Shown: positions 44,328-52,484, numbered from the stretch's first letter. The stretch: DNA of 64,000 bases from Streptomyces tirandamycinicus (GCF_003097515.1 NZ_CP029188.1:496001-560000); one strand, 5' to 3'. A program made the numbers and translations. The notes: generated from the letters alone by a model not told the origin.

Positions 44328-45311
44328 ATGGAGCAGAGGCATCTCGGCCGTACCGGTCTGCGCGTGTCCCGGATCGGGCTCGGCACCCTCACCTGGGGGC
44401 GGGACACCGGCGAGCACGACGCCGCCGACCAGCTGAAGGCCTTCTGGGAGGCGGGCGGCACACTGGTCGACACGGCGGATGTCTACGGCGGCGGCGAGGC
44501 CGAGTACCTGCTCGGCCAGCTGGTGGAGCGGCTGGTCCCCCGGCGCGACCTGGTCATCGCCACCAAGGCCGGCAGCGTGCTCGACCCGTCGCGGCGGTAC
44601 GACGGCTCGCGCGGCCATCTGCTGGCGGCCCTGGACGCCTCGCTGGAGCGGCTGGGCACCGACCACGTGGATCTCTGGCAGGTCCACGGCTTCGATCCGT
44701 ACACGCCGCTGGAGGAGACCCTCCAGGCGCTCGACATCGCGGTGGGCAGCGGCCGGGCGCGGTACGCGGGGGTGTCGGGCTTCTGCGGCTGGCAGCTCGC
44801 CAAGGCCGCCACCTGGCAGCTCGCGGCGCCGGGCACGCGGACCCGCCTCGCCGGTACGCAGATGGAGTACTCGCTGCTGCAGCGCGGCGTCGAGCGGGAG
44901 GTGCTGCCCGCGGCACTCGACCTCGGCGTGGGGCTGCTGCCGTCGTCACCGCTGGGCCGGGGGGTGCTCACGGGCAAGTACCGGCACGCGACGCCGACGG
45001 ACTCGCGCGGGGCGTCGGAGCAGCTGGCGGCCTTCGTGGAGCCCTATCTGGACGAGTCGGCGACGCGCATCGTGGAGGCGGTCGCCACGGCCGCCGACGG
45101 GCTGGCGGCGACCCCCCTGGAAGTGGCGCTCGCCTGGGTCCGCGACCGGCCGGGCGTGGTGGCGCCCGTCGTCGGCGCCCGCAACGCGCAGCAGCTCACG
45201 CAGGCGTTGTCAGTGGAGGGTCTTAGTCTTCCTGACGAGATCCGCCGGGCGCTGGACGACGTTTCGGCCCCCGTGCACCGCTATCCCGACCAGGACTGGA
45301 GCACGCTGTGA
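44328..45311 (+). CDS. aldo/keto reductase
   Basis: A 327-residue NADPH-dependent TIM-barrel reductase. The catalytic tetrad is visible: Asp48 and Tyr53 (VDTADVYGGGEAE), Lys80 (VIATKAG) and His in DLWQVHGFD. The C-terminal VVAPVVGARNAQQL binds the cofactor phosphate. The ATG at 44328 is chosen over 44307. Its stop codon overlaps the GTG start of the RecD2-like gene (GTGA at 45308-45311), and a PafBC-type promoter lies in its last 100 bases, so the downstream gene has its own damage-responsive input. Confidence 0.93.
   Translation: MEQRHLGRTGLRVSRIGLGTLTWGRDTGEHDAADQLKAFWEAGGTLVDTADVYGGGEAEYLLGQLVERLVPRRDLVIATKAGSVLDPSRRYDGSRGHLLAALDASLERLGTDHVDLWQVHGFDPYTPLEETLQALDIAVGSGRARYAGVSGFCGWQLAKAATWQLAAPGTRTRLAGTQMEYSLLQRGVEREVLPAALDLGVGLLPSSPLGRGVLTGKYRHATPTDSRGASEQLAAFVEPYLDESATRIVEAVATAADGLAATPLEVALAWVRDRPGVVAPVVGARNAQQLTQALSVEGLSLPDEIRRALDDVSAPVHRYPDQDWSTL
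45207..45229 (+). promoter_or_regulatory. RecA-NDp (PafBC-type) promoter motif
   Basis: TTGTCAGTG (45207-45215), eight bases, then TAGTCT (45224-45229). This fits exactly the actinobacterial RecA-NDp consensus TTGTC(A/G)GTG-N8-TAnnnT, the promoter type activated by PafB/PafC after DNA damage. It lies inside the 3' end of the aldo/keto reductase gene and 79 bases before the start of the RecD2-like gene, in the correct orientation. I saw no other full match in the window. Confidence 0.75.
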
Positions 45312-47836
45312 CTGCGCTTCCCGGGGCGAGCCCCGGCACCCCCTCCGAGGGCCCCGTGGCCGAGGACTCCGGGCACGGCGGCGCCGCGACCGAGGACCCC
45401 GTGGCCAGGGAGTCCAGGCACGGGCACTCCGGGCAGCACGCCGGGCAGCATTCGGGGCAGCACTCCGGGCACGGGGACGCGGCGGCCGAGGAGCCCGTGG
45501 TCGGCGGCTCCCGGCCGGAATCCGGGCGCGAGGCCTCCTCGGCCGGGGGCTCCGGGCCGGGCACGCCCGCCGGCGCGGCGGCGAGCCGTGCCGGGACGGC
45601 CCCGGACGGGGTGCCCGGCGAGGCCGCGAGCGGAGCGACGGCGGACGGGGAAGCGGCGAACGGATCGACGGCGGACGAAGAGGCGGCGGGAGCGGAAGCC
45701 GGGCAGCCCGCGGGCAGGGGGAAGGACGGCGGAGCGGACGGGTCCCTGGGCGACGAGACGTCCGGCGTGGCCGAGACCGGGGCCACCGGCGGCGGCTCCG
45801 AGTTGTCCGAGGCCCAGGCGGAGCTGGCGGCGCAGCAGGAACTGCGGTCGCGGATCGAGAAGCGCAAGGCCGGGAAGTCAGGGCCGATCGCGGCCGGCGG
45901 AAAGCTGAGCGGCACCGCGGCCGACCTGCTGGCGGCGGTGCGGGCGGTGGAGAGCGGCGCCACGCCGTCGGGCACGTTCTTCGAGGCGTCCGCCGCGCCG
46001 CGGAAACCCGCCCCGACGTCCCTGGCCGGGCCCGGGAGGCCACGGGTGCCGATGCCCGAGCCCGCCCCGAGGCAGCCCGGTCCGGGCACGGTGCAGGCCG
46101 TTCTGGAGGTCCTGGTGTCGGGCGGTGCGCCGGAGGGACTGGCCACGCGGGTCGCCGGGGTGCTGGGAGAGCAGGCCGCGGACGCCCTCCGGGAGGACCC
46201 CTGGCGGCTGCTGGCGGTGCCCGGGGTGCAGCCCGAGCAGGCGGACGGTTTCGCCCGGGCGCTGCTCGGCTCGGAGTGCCGGCCGGACGACGGCCGGCGG
46301 GCCGCGGCGCTGGTGGGCTGGCTGCTGGAGCGCGCCGCACTCCGGGGCCACACGGCACTGGAGTCGGCGACGGTGCGCACGGCGCTCGACGGGTACTCCG
46401 TGCCGGACCCCGGGGAGGCGCTGCGGCACGCCGTCGCCGAGGGGGCCGTGCTGGTCTTCCAGGACGGCGTCGACGCCGCCGGAGGGCCGGCGGAGGCCGA
46501 GGAAGCCGGAACGGCCGACGGGCACGAGGCGCAGGAGGACGAAGAGCCCGCCGGGCTGCGGGAGCCGGTCCCGGTCCTGCTCGGCCTGGACCGGTACGCC
46601 CTCGCGGAGGAGAGCCTCGCGGACGGTCTTGCCCGGCTGGTCAGGACCGCGCAGCCGGCGTCGTGGGAGGACGCGGCCGGGGCTGCCGGATCGCCGTCGG
46701 CCGCGGAGCTGATCCGCGCCGCCGCCGGACACGGCCTGGTCGCGCACACCGGCGGCGAGACGGCCCGCGCCGAGCCGGCCGCACTGGTCGCGGCCGCCCG
46801 CTCCCTCGGCCTGCGCGCGGTCGCCGCCGTGCACAGCGAGAACGGGCGGCGCAGGACGGGCGGCGGCGCGGTCACGGTGCAGGGACTGCTCTCCGGGGCG
46901 GAGGGCCCCGGCCGGGACGGCGACGGCGCACTGGCCGTGGATCTGCTCGCGGTCCTCGACGCGCCGCAGCTCGATGTCGAGACCGCGGCCGCGCTGGTGG
47001 AGTCCCTGCCGGACGGTTGCCGGCTGGTGCTGAGCGGGGACCCGGGTGTGCTGTGGTCCGCGGGCGCGGGACGGGTGTTCGCCGACGTGCTGGCCGCCCG
47101 GGTGTGCCCGGTCGTCGCCTCCCGCACGCCCGACCCCGGGCCACTGGGTGAGCTGGTCTCCGGGATCGGCGTCGGCGAACTCGTCCGGGTCGACGCCCCC
47201 GGCAAGGAGGTGGTGATCGTTCCGGTTCGGGACGCGGGCGAGGCCGTGCACCGTACGGTCCAGCTGGTCGCCGACTCGGTCCCGCGGGCGATCGGGGTGC
47301 CGCCGGCCGAGACCCAGGTCATCACGGTCGGCCATGGCGGCTCCGCGGGCACCAGGGCGCTGAACACGGCGCTCAAGGAGCGGTTCAACCCCGGTCCCGG
47401 CCGCTTCGGCGGCTTCGACCCGGCCGACCGCGTCACTTACTCCCCCGCCCCCGGGCGGACCCTGACCGGCTCGGTGGTCTCGGCCGACGCGGAGGGTCTG
47501 CGCGTCGACTGCGAGGGCACCGCCGTCCTCGTCCCGCAGGACCCGGTGGCGTCGGTACTGCGGCACGGCTGGGCGATCACCGCGCACCAGGCGGCCGGAA
47601 TGCGCTGGCCCGCGGTCGTGGTGGTGCTGCCGGGGGACGCGGCCCAGGGCCTGAACCGCCCGTGGGTCTACACCGCGTTCAGCCGCGGCGAACGCCATCT
47701 CTCCGTGGTCCACGGCATGGAGCAGGCACTGCCGCGCGCGGTCGCGGAGATCCCGTCCGAGGTCCGGACGACACGGCTGCGCTCGCTACTGGAAGGGCTG
47801 CTCCCGCCCGGCGAAGCCGGGGGTTCCTCCGGCTGA
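45308..47836 (+). CDS. RecD2-like helix-hairpin-helix protein with degenerate ATPase motifs
   Basis: An 842-residue protein. Residues 1-180 are disordered, Ala/Gly/Glu-rich with GQHSGQHSGH-type repeats. A helix-hairpin-helix region follows (about 255-320), then a RecD2-like helicase core. The core is degenerate: where RecD2 has the Walker A GKT there is HTGGETARAEPA, and the Walker B DE is LDAPQLD with Glu replaced by Ala. Motif III (LSGDPGVLWSAGAG) and the C-terminal AITAHQAAG and VYTAFSRGERHL motifs remain. It probably binds DNA without normal ATP hydrolysis. Its GTG overlaps the preceding stop (GTGA), and a PafBC-type promoter lies just upstream. Confidence 0.85.
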   Translation: MTALPGASPGTPSEGPVAEDSGHGGAATEDPVARESRHGHSGQHAGQHSGQHSGHGDAAAEEPVVGGSRPESGREASSAGGSGPGTPAGAAASRAGTAPDGVPGEAASGATADGEAANGSTADEEAAGAEAGQPAGRGKDGGADGSLGDETSGVAETGATGGGSELSEAQAELAAQQELRSRIEKRKAGKSGPIAAGGKLSGTAADLLAAVRAVESGATPSGTFFEASAAPRKPAPTSLAGPGRPRVPMPEPAPRQPGPGTVQAVLEVLVSGGAPEGLATRVAGVLGEQAADALREDPWRLLAVPGVQPEQADGFARALLGSECRPDDGRRAAALVGWLLERAALRGHTALESATVRTALDGYSVPDPGEALRHAVAEGAVLVFQDGVDAAGGPAEAEEAGTADGHEAQEDEEPAGLREPVPVLLGLDRYALAEESLADGLARLVRTAQPASWEDAAGAAGSPSAAELIRAAAGHGLVAHTGGETARAEPAALVAAARSLGLRAVAAVHSENGRRRTGGGAVTVQGLLSGAEGPGRDGDGALAVDLLAVLDAPQLDVETAAALVESLPDGCRLVLSGDPGVLWSAGAGRVFADVLAARVCPVVASRTPDPGPLGELVSGIGVGELVRVDAPGKEVVIVPVRDAGEAVHRTVQLVADSVPRAIGVPPAETQVITVGHGGSAGTRALNTALKERFNPGPGRFGGFDPADRVTYSPAPGRTLTGSVVSADAEGLRVDCEGTAVLVPQDPVASVLRHGWAITAHQAAGMRWPAVVVVLPGDAAQGLNRPWVYTAFSRGERHLSVVHGMEQALPRAVAEIPSEVRTTRLRSLLEGLLPPGEAGGSSG

Positions 47837-48396
47837 GCGGACCGCCACCCCGTTCCGGAGAGGCCTCTGCCGCGCCACCCGTCCACACCCTCCCCGGACA
47901 GAACACCCAGGTGGCGTAAGTGGTGCCGCCACCCCGGGATGCCAGGCCATGTCCGGCGCAGGGCAGGCCCCGGGTATGCGCAACCGCCGGTGCCGCGCGG
48001 CACCGGCGCCGCGCGGCCCGCACTTCGGACGGCCACGGCTCCCCGGCCGCCACGGCACGTCCGCGGAGCGGGGGCCGGGGGGCCACGGCCGGGTGTGCGG
48101 CGCCGGCGGCAGCCGGTCAGCCGGTTCGCGGCAGGGCGCGGGGCGGCAGCAGCGGGCATCTCCGGGGACGGCTTGCCCGGCGCCGCCGGGACGGCATGCC
48201 CGGCCCGCTCCTCGCGCGCCCGGCGGCGGCCGGGTCACAACACGGGCGGGACAGCGATGCCGTGGCACGGCGAGAGGCGCCGTGCGGAGACCCGTGGTCC
48301 CGCTCGGCGGCGCGGGGCGACCGCCACCCGCGCGCCGGGACGGACCGGACCTCCGTCGTCGTACGGCGCCTCTCGCTCCGCTCCGAACGGTTCCCG
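47837..48396. other. 560-base intergenic region, no gene
   Basis: The region lies between the RecD2-like gene and a converging small hypothetical gene. Open frames exist in several phases but encode only Arg/Pro/Gly-rich sequence without ribosome-binding sites. The only notable structure is the perfect 24-bp palindrome at 47985-48008. Confidence 0.55.
47985..48008 (+). terminator. 24-bp perfect palindrome, candidate terminator
   Basis: CGCCGGTGCCGC at 47985-47996 and its exact complement at 47997-48008. It would form a strong hairpin about 150 bases past the RecD2-like gene. A terminator is the simplest reading; no U tract follows. Confidence 0.5.
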
Positions 48397-49056
48397 CTAC
48401 GCGGAGTCGAGGTCGCCCTCGTCCAGGTCCTCCTCGTCGAAGACGGCGCTGACGTCGAAGCGGCAGACGACGCGCTCCGGATCCGCCTGGTCGAAGGGCG
48501 TGCTGAGCCATTCACCGGGCTCTGGCAGCTCGTCGGCGGCGGAGACCCACAGGGTGGAGTCGCCCTCCTCCAGACCGAACTCCTTGTGCCGCGATGCGAT
48601 CTCGTCCGGCTCGAACTCGCCGAACAGCACCCCGAGCGCGGCGTGCACGCTGGCTCCCACGACGGCCGCGGAGGTGTCGTCCGCGGTCTCGTCCCTGTCG
48701 AGGTCCGCGATCCGCTGGGCCTGTGCGAGCAGCCGCTGCGGCTCCACGACGGCGTAGTCACGGCGAATGAGGACACTCAGCGCGTTCGGTTCGTCCGGTC
48801 CCGTGTACGGCGGCATGGAGTCGTCCGCGCCGGGGATCTCGAACGGAGTGACCTCGTCGTAGCGGTCGTAGAGCCGCTCGTCGTACGCCTCGGCCGCGGC
48901 GGCAAGGGCGTTGAAGGCCGCGTACACCGCCGGGTCGTCCTCTCCCGTGCGGCGTTCGACCGCTTCGAGGTGGCGGTCCAGCGCGGCTTTGACCGCCTCG
49001 GCGGCGGCGCGGACCTCGGCAGCCGTGGGCTGCGCAGGAGCGGAAGCATCAGACAT
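48397..49056 (-). CDS. conserved-looking hypothetical acidic protein
   Basis: A 219-residue acidic protein that I do not recognise. It is rich in Glu and Asp, especially at the C-terminus (FDEEDLDEGDLDSA). The first 60 residues form Ala-rich helices, and the centre has ALSVLIRRDYAVVEPQRLLAQAQRIADLDRD. It has no signal peptide, membrane segment or cysteine cluster. The ATG at 49056 starts MSDASAPAQPT; codon use and lack of alternative frames support a real gene. It is divergent from the DUF5703 gene with 47 bases between them. Confidence 0.75.
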   Translation of the reverse strand: MSDASAPAQPTAAEVRAAAEAVKAALDRHLEAVERRTGEDDPAVYAAFNALAAAAEAYDERLYDRYDEVTPFEIPGADDSMPPYTGPDEPNALSVLIRRDYAVVEPQRLLAQAQRIADLDRDETADDTSAAVVGASVHAALGVLFGEFEPDEIASRHKEFGLEEGDSTLWVSAADELPEPGEWLSTPFDQADPERVVCRFDVSAVFDEEDLDEGDLDSA

Positions 49057-49103
49057 AGTGCAGACGCTATCCGTACTCGGCCCGTGCCCGCACAATAGAT
49101 GCG

Positions 49104-49292
49104 ATGCCGGAATACGAATTTGTCGACGTGCACGTGCCTCGTGGGGTCTCCCGTACGGAGGCCACCCGCTTGTTGACCGACCATGCCGAGTACGGACACT
49201 GGGAGTTGGACAGGCTGACTCTGCTCCGTGACGGCAGCCGCCGCGTACGGCTCCGCCGTCGCATCATCCGTCAGGTCCGTGCCACCTGGTGA
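49104..49292 (+). CDS. DUF5703-type small protein
   Basis: A 62-residue basic protein, MPEYEFVDVHVPRGVSRTEA..., that looks like a small family conserved in actinobacteria (DUF5703). The C-terminus is very rich in Arg (RRVRLRRRIIRQVR) and may bind nucleic acid or membrane. Its function is unknown. It lies immediately before a perfect terminator and next to the chaplin genes. Confidence 0.75.
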   Translation: MPEYEFVDVHVPRGVSRTEATRLLTDHAEYGHWELDRLTLLRDGSRRVRLRRRIIRQVRATW

Positions 49293-49310
49293 GCACCTGC
49301 CGCTCGATGT

Positions 49311-49344
49311 ACGGAGCGGGCCCGCGATCGCGGGCCCGCTCCGT
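49311..49344. terminator. 34-bp perfect palindrome, bidirectional terminator
   Basis: A perfect inverted repeat from 49311 to 49344, centred on GATC (left arm begins ACGGAGCGGGCCCGCG). It lies 19 bases after the DUF5703 gene and 16 bases past the chpC stop codon, between converging genes. Confidence 0.85.
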
Positions 49345-49359
49345 TGCGTTGCCGTTCCG

Positions 49360-50154
49360 TCACGCGGAGGCACGAGCCTTGCGGTAGAGGACCGCTCCGC
49401 CGAGCAGCAGACCGGCGGCCGCGGAGGCCCCCAGCCCGAGCGAGCCGGCGCCGGTTCGGGCGAGCTCGTCGGTGGCCTTGGGCGGTGTGACGGTGTGGGC
49501 ACCCGGGGTGTTCGGGGTGGTGGGCTCCACCGGCGTGCCCGGCGATCCGGGTTCGGCGGGCGTCCCCGGCTGCCCGGGCTCACCGGGCTCCCCCGGCTCA
49601 CCAGGTTCACCCGGCTCTCCCGGCTCCCCGGGCTCACCAGGTTCTCCCGGCTCACCAGGCTCCCCCGGCTCACCGGGCTCCCCCGGCTCACCGGGCTCAC
49701 CGGGCTCACCGGGCTCTCCCGGGTTGTTCCCGTCGTCACCGTTGCTGCACTCGTTGCCGAACGCCGGATTCAGCGCGCCGATGACGTTGACGCTGTTGCC
49801 GCAGACGTTCACGGGCACGTGGACCGGGACCTGGACGCTGTTGCCGGAAGCGACGCCGGGGGAGTTCGCCGTGCCGCCCTCCGCGTGCGCGCCGCCGCCG
49901 TTCTCCGACGTGTTGGCGCACTTGTTGCCGAACGCGGGGTTCAGGGCGCCGATGACGTTGACGGTGTTGCCGCAGACGTTGACCGGGACGTGGACCGGCA
50001 CCTGGACCGAGTTCCCGGAGAGCACGCCCGGGGAGTCGGAGGCGCCGCCGTGGGCGCCCGCGCCTCCGTGCGCGTGTGCGTAGCCGCCGCCGAGGACGAG
50101 CACGCCGCCCGCGGCCGCCACGGTGATCAGGCCCTTGCGCGTGACCTGTCGCAT
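49360..50154 (-). CDS. chpC: ChpC-type long chaplin with sortase signal
   Basis: A 264-residue cell-wall-anchored surface protein. After a signal peptide ([21 protein letters not shown]) come two chaplin domains, each with NSPGV/DSPGV...GN(S)[14 protein letters not shown](S/T)[13 protein letters not shown] and a Cys pair. A collagen-like stretch of about 16 GEP triplets acts as a spacer, followed by LARTG, a membrane segment and a basic tail: an LAxTG signal for class E sortase. It would coat aerial hyphae and help anchor the short chaplins. The ATG at 50154 begins MRQVTRKGL. Confidence 0.95.
   Translation of the reverse strand: MRQVTRKGLITVAAAGGVLVLGGGYAHAHGGAGAHGGASDSPGVLSGNSVQVPVHVPVNVCGNTVNVIGALNPAFGNKCANTSENGGGAHAEGGTANSPGVASGNSVQVPVHVPVNVCGNSVNVIGALNPAFGNECSNGDDGNNPGEPGEPGEPGEPGEPGEPGEPGEPGEPGEPGEPGEPGEPGEPGEPGEPGQPGTPAEPGSPGTPVEPTTPNTPGAHTVTPPKATDELARTGAGSLGLGASAAAGLLLGGAVLYRKARASA
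49577..49720 (-). repeat. 16 tandem 9-bp units encoding Gly-Glu-Pro in chpC
   Basis: Sixteen consecutive 9-bp units of the type GGCTCACCG occupy 49577-49720 exactly (144 bp). On the chpC strand each adds a Gly-Glu-Pro triplet to the wall spacer. Units vary at third codon positions. Such arrays can gain or lose units by slippage. Confidence 0.9.
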
Positions 50155-50220
50155 AGCTGGTTCCTGCCTTCTGACTTCCGGACTGCCCCGGGCTCGGTGC
50201 CCGGGAGCGGGGTCAATGCG

Positions 50221-50259
50221 GGCGGTCCCGGAGCGCACGGCGTGCGCTCCGGGGCCGCC
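50221..50259 (-). terminator. terminator after chpH
   Basis: An 18-bp stem (50221-50238 with 50242-50259) interrupted only by one G-U wobble, with a 3-base loop. It lies 32 bases past the chpH stop codon and before chpC. Confidence 0.85.
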
Positions 50260-50291
50260 GGGTCAATCCCTCACAGGGGCAAGTCGCAACG

Positions 50292-50525
50292 TCAGTCGTT
50301 GACGCAGACGTTGCCGAAGGCCGGGTTCAGCAGACCGATCACGGAGATCGTGTTGCCGCAGACGTTCACCGGCACGTGGACGGGCGCCTGCACGACGTTG
50401 CCCGAGAGCACGCCGGGCGAGTTCACGGCGGCACCCTGGGCACCGGAGTCGGCGACGGCCATGCCCGCACCCGCGAGAACCAGGCCACCGGTGGCAGCCG
50501 CGACGGCGACGACCTTCTTGATCAT
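50292..50525 (-). CDS. chpH: ChpH-type short chaplin
   Basis: A 77-residue secreted chaplin. A signal peptide (IKKVVAVAAATGGLVLAGAGMAVA) is followed by one chaplin domain ([43 protein letters not shown]) with the two conserved cysteines. Such peptides self-assemble into the amyloid-like film that lowers surface tension for aerial growth. The ATG at 50525 lies just after AACGAGGAGG, a strong ribosome-binding site that can pair with an upstream complement (50574-50583). It precedes chpC, with a terminator between them. Confidence 0.96.
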   Translation of the reverse strand: MIKKVVAVAAATGGLVLAGAGMAVADSGAQGAAVNSPGVLSGNVVQAPVHVPVNVCGNTISVIGLLNPAFGNVCVND

Positions 50526-50529
50526 TATT

Positions 50530-50583
50530 CCTCCTCGTTGGTAAGCGATCCCAGCTGCGGACCGCACACCTGTAACGAGGAGG
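50530..50583 (-). promoter_or_regulatory. leader stem that can hide the chpH ribosome-binding site
   Basis: The chpH ribosome-binding site AACGAGGAGG (complement of 50530-50539) is perfectly complementary over 10 bases to CCTCCTCGTT transcribed from 50574-50583, with 34 bases between. In RNA this stem would cover the whole ribosome-binding site, 4 bases before the ATG. The loop contains a smaller hairpin (TGCGGTCCGCA). Whether this region is transcribed depends on where the chpH promoter lies. Confidence 0.6.
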
Positions 50584-50673
50584 GGCTAATGGGGCTACTA
50601 GCGTATGAGCCCATTCACTCTTCTCAGTCGCATGCGCACGCACGGACGAATGTCCGCGTCACGTTTCCGCACC

Positions 50674-50709
50674 GCGCGTCCACCCCGCCCGCGGGCGGGG
50701 TGGACGCGC
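50674..50709 (-). terminator. 36-bp perfect palindrome, terminator after the M20 peptidase
   Basis: An 18-bp perfect inverted repeat (left arm GCGCGTCCACCCCGCCCG, 50674-50691; complement 50692-50709). It lies 61 bases past the stop codon of the M20 peptidase gene and upstream of chpH. Confidence 0.8.
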
Positions 50710-50770
50710 GCCGGGGCCCGCGCCGGGCCCCGGACGCGGCGCCGCCGGCTCGGCCCGCGCCGGGGCAGGC

Positions 50771-52096
50771 TCAGCTCGCGTCGAGGAAGCGGTCCAGCAC
50801 CCGTACGCCGAACTTCAGGCCGTCCACCGGAACACGCTCGTCCACTCCGTGGAACATGCCGGCGAAGTCCAGCTCCGGCGGCAGCTTCAGCGGCGCGAAG
50901 CCGAAGCAGCGGATGCCGAGATCGTCGAAGGACTTGGCGTCGGTGCCGCCGGAGAGCATGTACGGCACGGCCCGGGCGATCGGGTCCTCGGCGCGGAGGG
51001 CCGACTGCATGGCGTCCACGAGGTCGCCGTCGAAGCTCGTCTCCAGCGCCTTGTCGGCGTGGACGTCCTCGCGGCGGACCCGGGGGCCGAGGATCCGGTC
51101 GAGATCGGCGAGGAACTCCTCCTCGTGACCGGGCAGGAAGCGCCCGTCCACGTGCGCGGTCGCCTGTCCGGGGATGACGTTCACCTTGTAGCCGGCGCCC
51201 AGCATGGTGGGCGCGGCGGAGTTGCGGAGCGTGGCCCCGATCATCTTGGCGATGCCGCCGAGCTTGGCGAGGGTCGCCTCCATGTCCTCGGGATCGAGCG
51301 GGGTGCCCAGCGCGTCCGACAACTCGTCCAGGAAGGACCGCACGGTCTTGGTCACCCGTACCGGCCAGGTGTGCCGGCCCAGCCGGCCGACGGCCTCGCA
51401 GAGCTCGGTGATGGCGTTGTCGTGGTTCGTCATGGACCCGTGCCCGGCGGTGCCCTCGACCGTGAGCCGCATCCAGTGCATGCCCTTCTGGGCCGTCTCG
51501 ACGAGGTAGAGCCGCAGGTTCTCGTTGACGGTGAAGGAGAAGCCGCCGACCTCGCCGATCGCCTCGGTGACGCCCTCGAACAGGTCGGGGTGCCGGTCGA
51601 CCAGGTGGCGGGCGCCGTACGTACCCCCCGCCTCCTCGTCCGCGAGGAACGCCAGCACCACGTCGCGCGGCGGCCTGCGGCCGCTGCGCAGCCGGTCGCG
51701 TACGACGGCGAGGGTCATCGCGTCCATGTCCTTCATGTCCACCGCGCCCCGGCCCCAGACGCAGCCGTCGGCGATCTCTCCGGAGAACGGGTGGTGGGTC
51801 CAGTCGCCGGCGTCGGCCGGGACGACATCGGTGTGGCCGTGGATGAGCAGCGCCGGGCGGGAGGGGTCCTCGCCCTCGATCCGGGCCACGGTGGAGGCCC
51901 TGCCCGGGTGCGACTCGATGATCCTGGGCTCCAGACCGACCTCGGCGAGCTTCTCCGCCACGTACTCGGCGGCCGCCCGCTCGCCCGGTCCCGAGTGGTC
52001 ACCGTAGTTGCTGGTGTCGATCCGGATCAGATCGCGGCAGAGATCGACGACCTCGTCCTCGCCGGAGACCTTCCGGGCGGTGTCCGTCTCGCTCAC
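50771..52096 (-). CDS. M20-family metallopeptidase
   Basis: A 441-residue zinc aminoacylase or dipeptidase of the M20/M25/M40 family. LLIHGHTDVVPAD holds the first zinc ligand, WGRGAVDMKDMDA the bridging Asp, and FLADEEAGG the catalytic and metal Glu residues; TVEGTAGHGSM starts the dimerisation domain. It has no signal peptide. The GTG at 52096, after GGGAGGAATC, gives the typical N-terminus; the longer frame upstream is non-conserved. The substrate cannot be told from sequence. Confidence 0.93.
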   Translation of the reverse strand: MSETDTARKVSGEDEVVDLCRDLIRIDTSNYGDHSGPGERAAAEYVAEKLAEVGLEPRIIESHPGRASTVARIEGEDPSRPALLIHGHTDVVPADAGDWTHHPFSGEIADGCVWGRGAVDMKDMDAMTLAVVRDRLRSGRRPPRDVVLAFLADEEAGGTYGARHLVDRHPDLFEGVTEAIGEVGGFSFTVNENLRLYLVETAQKGMHWMRLTVEGTAGHGSMTNHDNAITELCEAVGRLGRHTWPVRVTKTVRSFLDELSDALGTPLDPEDMEATLAKLGGIAKMIGATLRNSAAPTMLGAGYKVNVIPGQATAHVDGRFLPGHEEEFLADLDRILGPRVRREDVHADKALETSFDGDLVDAMQSALRAEDPIARAVPYMLSGGTDAKSFDDLGIRCFGFAPLKLPPELDFAGMFHGVDERVPVDGLKFGVRVLDRFLDAS

Positions 52097-52306
52097 GCTG
52101 ATTCCTCCCGCTGTCGCTCTGGTGGTCCTCCACATCCTGCCCCGCCCGGGGCCGCTCCCCAAGGGCGGCTCCGGACGGCGCCCGTGCACCGTGGCCGGGG
52201 ACCGCCGGAGGCTCCCCGGCCCGGGAGCAGGGGGTGATCGGGCACGTCGAATGTTTGCTATGGTTTTCCACGTCGGAACGGCCTGCGGCCGGGAGACGGA
52301 CACCTT

Positions 52307-52394
52307 GTCCGGGTGGCGGAATGGCAGACGCGCTAGCTTGAGGTGCTAGTGCCCTTTATCGGGCGTGGGGGTTCAAGTCCCCCCTCGGACACCA
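52307..52394 (+). tRNA. tRNA-Leu, anticodon GAG
   Basis: An 88-base class II tRNA. The acceptor stem is GTCCGGG (52307-52313) with CTCGGAC (52384-52390), including one G-T pair. The anticodon loop TTGAGGT gives GAG, reading CUC/CUU leucine codons. A long variable arm (GTGCCCTTTATCGGGCGT) and a GGGGG-TTCAAGT-CCCCC T arm follow. The 3' ACCA is encoded. A terminator starts three bases later. Confidence 0.95.
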
Positions 52395-52396
52395 GT

Positions 52397-52423
52397 GAGA
52401 ACCCCACTTCATGTGGGGTTCTC
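52397..52423 (+). terminator. rho-independent terminator of tRNA-Leu
   Basis: An 11-bp stem GAGAACCCCAC (52397-52407) and GTGGGGTTCTC (52413-52423) with loop TTCAT, followed by TGCTTTT. It immediately follows the tRNA. Confidence 0.9.
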
Positions 52424-52448
52424 TGCTTTTCGGCTGTTTCGGCAGTGC

Positions 52449-52484
52449 GGGCTGTTCCGGCTGGGCGGGCTGTTCCGGCTGGGC
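52449..52484. repeat. two perfect tandem 18-bp copies after tRNA-Leu
   Basis: GGGCTGTTCCGGCTGGGC occurs twice head to tail (52449-52466 and 52467-52484). It lies in the 373-base gap between the tRNA and the GlxA-type gene (52395-52767), which otherwise holds only the tRNA terminator and, presumably, a promoter. Confidence 0.85.

Noticed and set aside
52307..52484. tRNA-Leu with nearby direct repeats as an integration site of a mobile element
   Set aside because: The 18-bp repeats do not match the tRNA 3' end, and no integrase, excisionase or phage-like gene is in the window. Flanking genes look like core genes.
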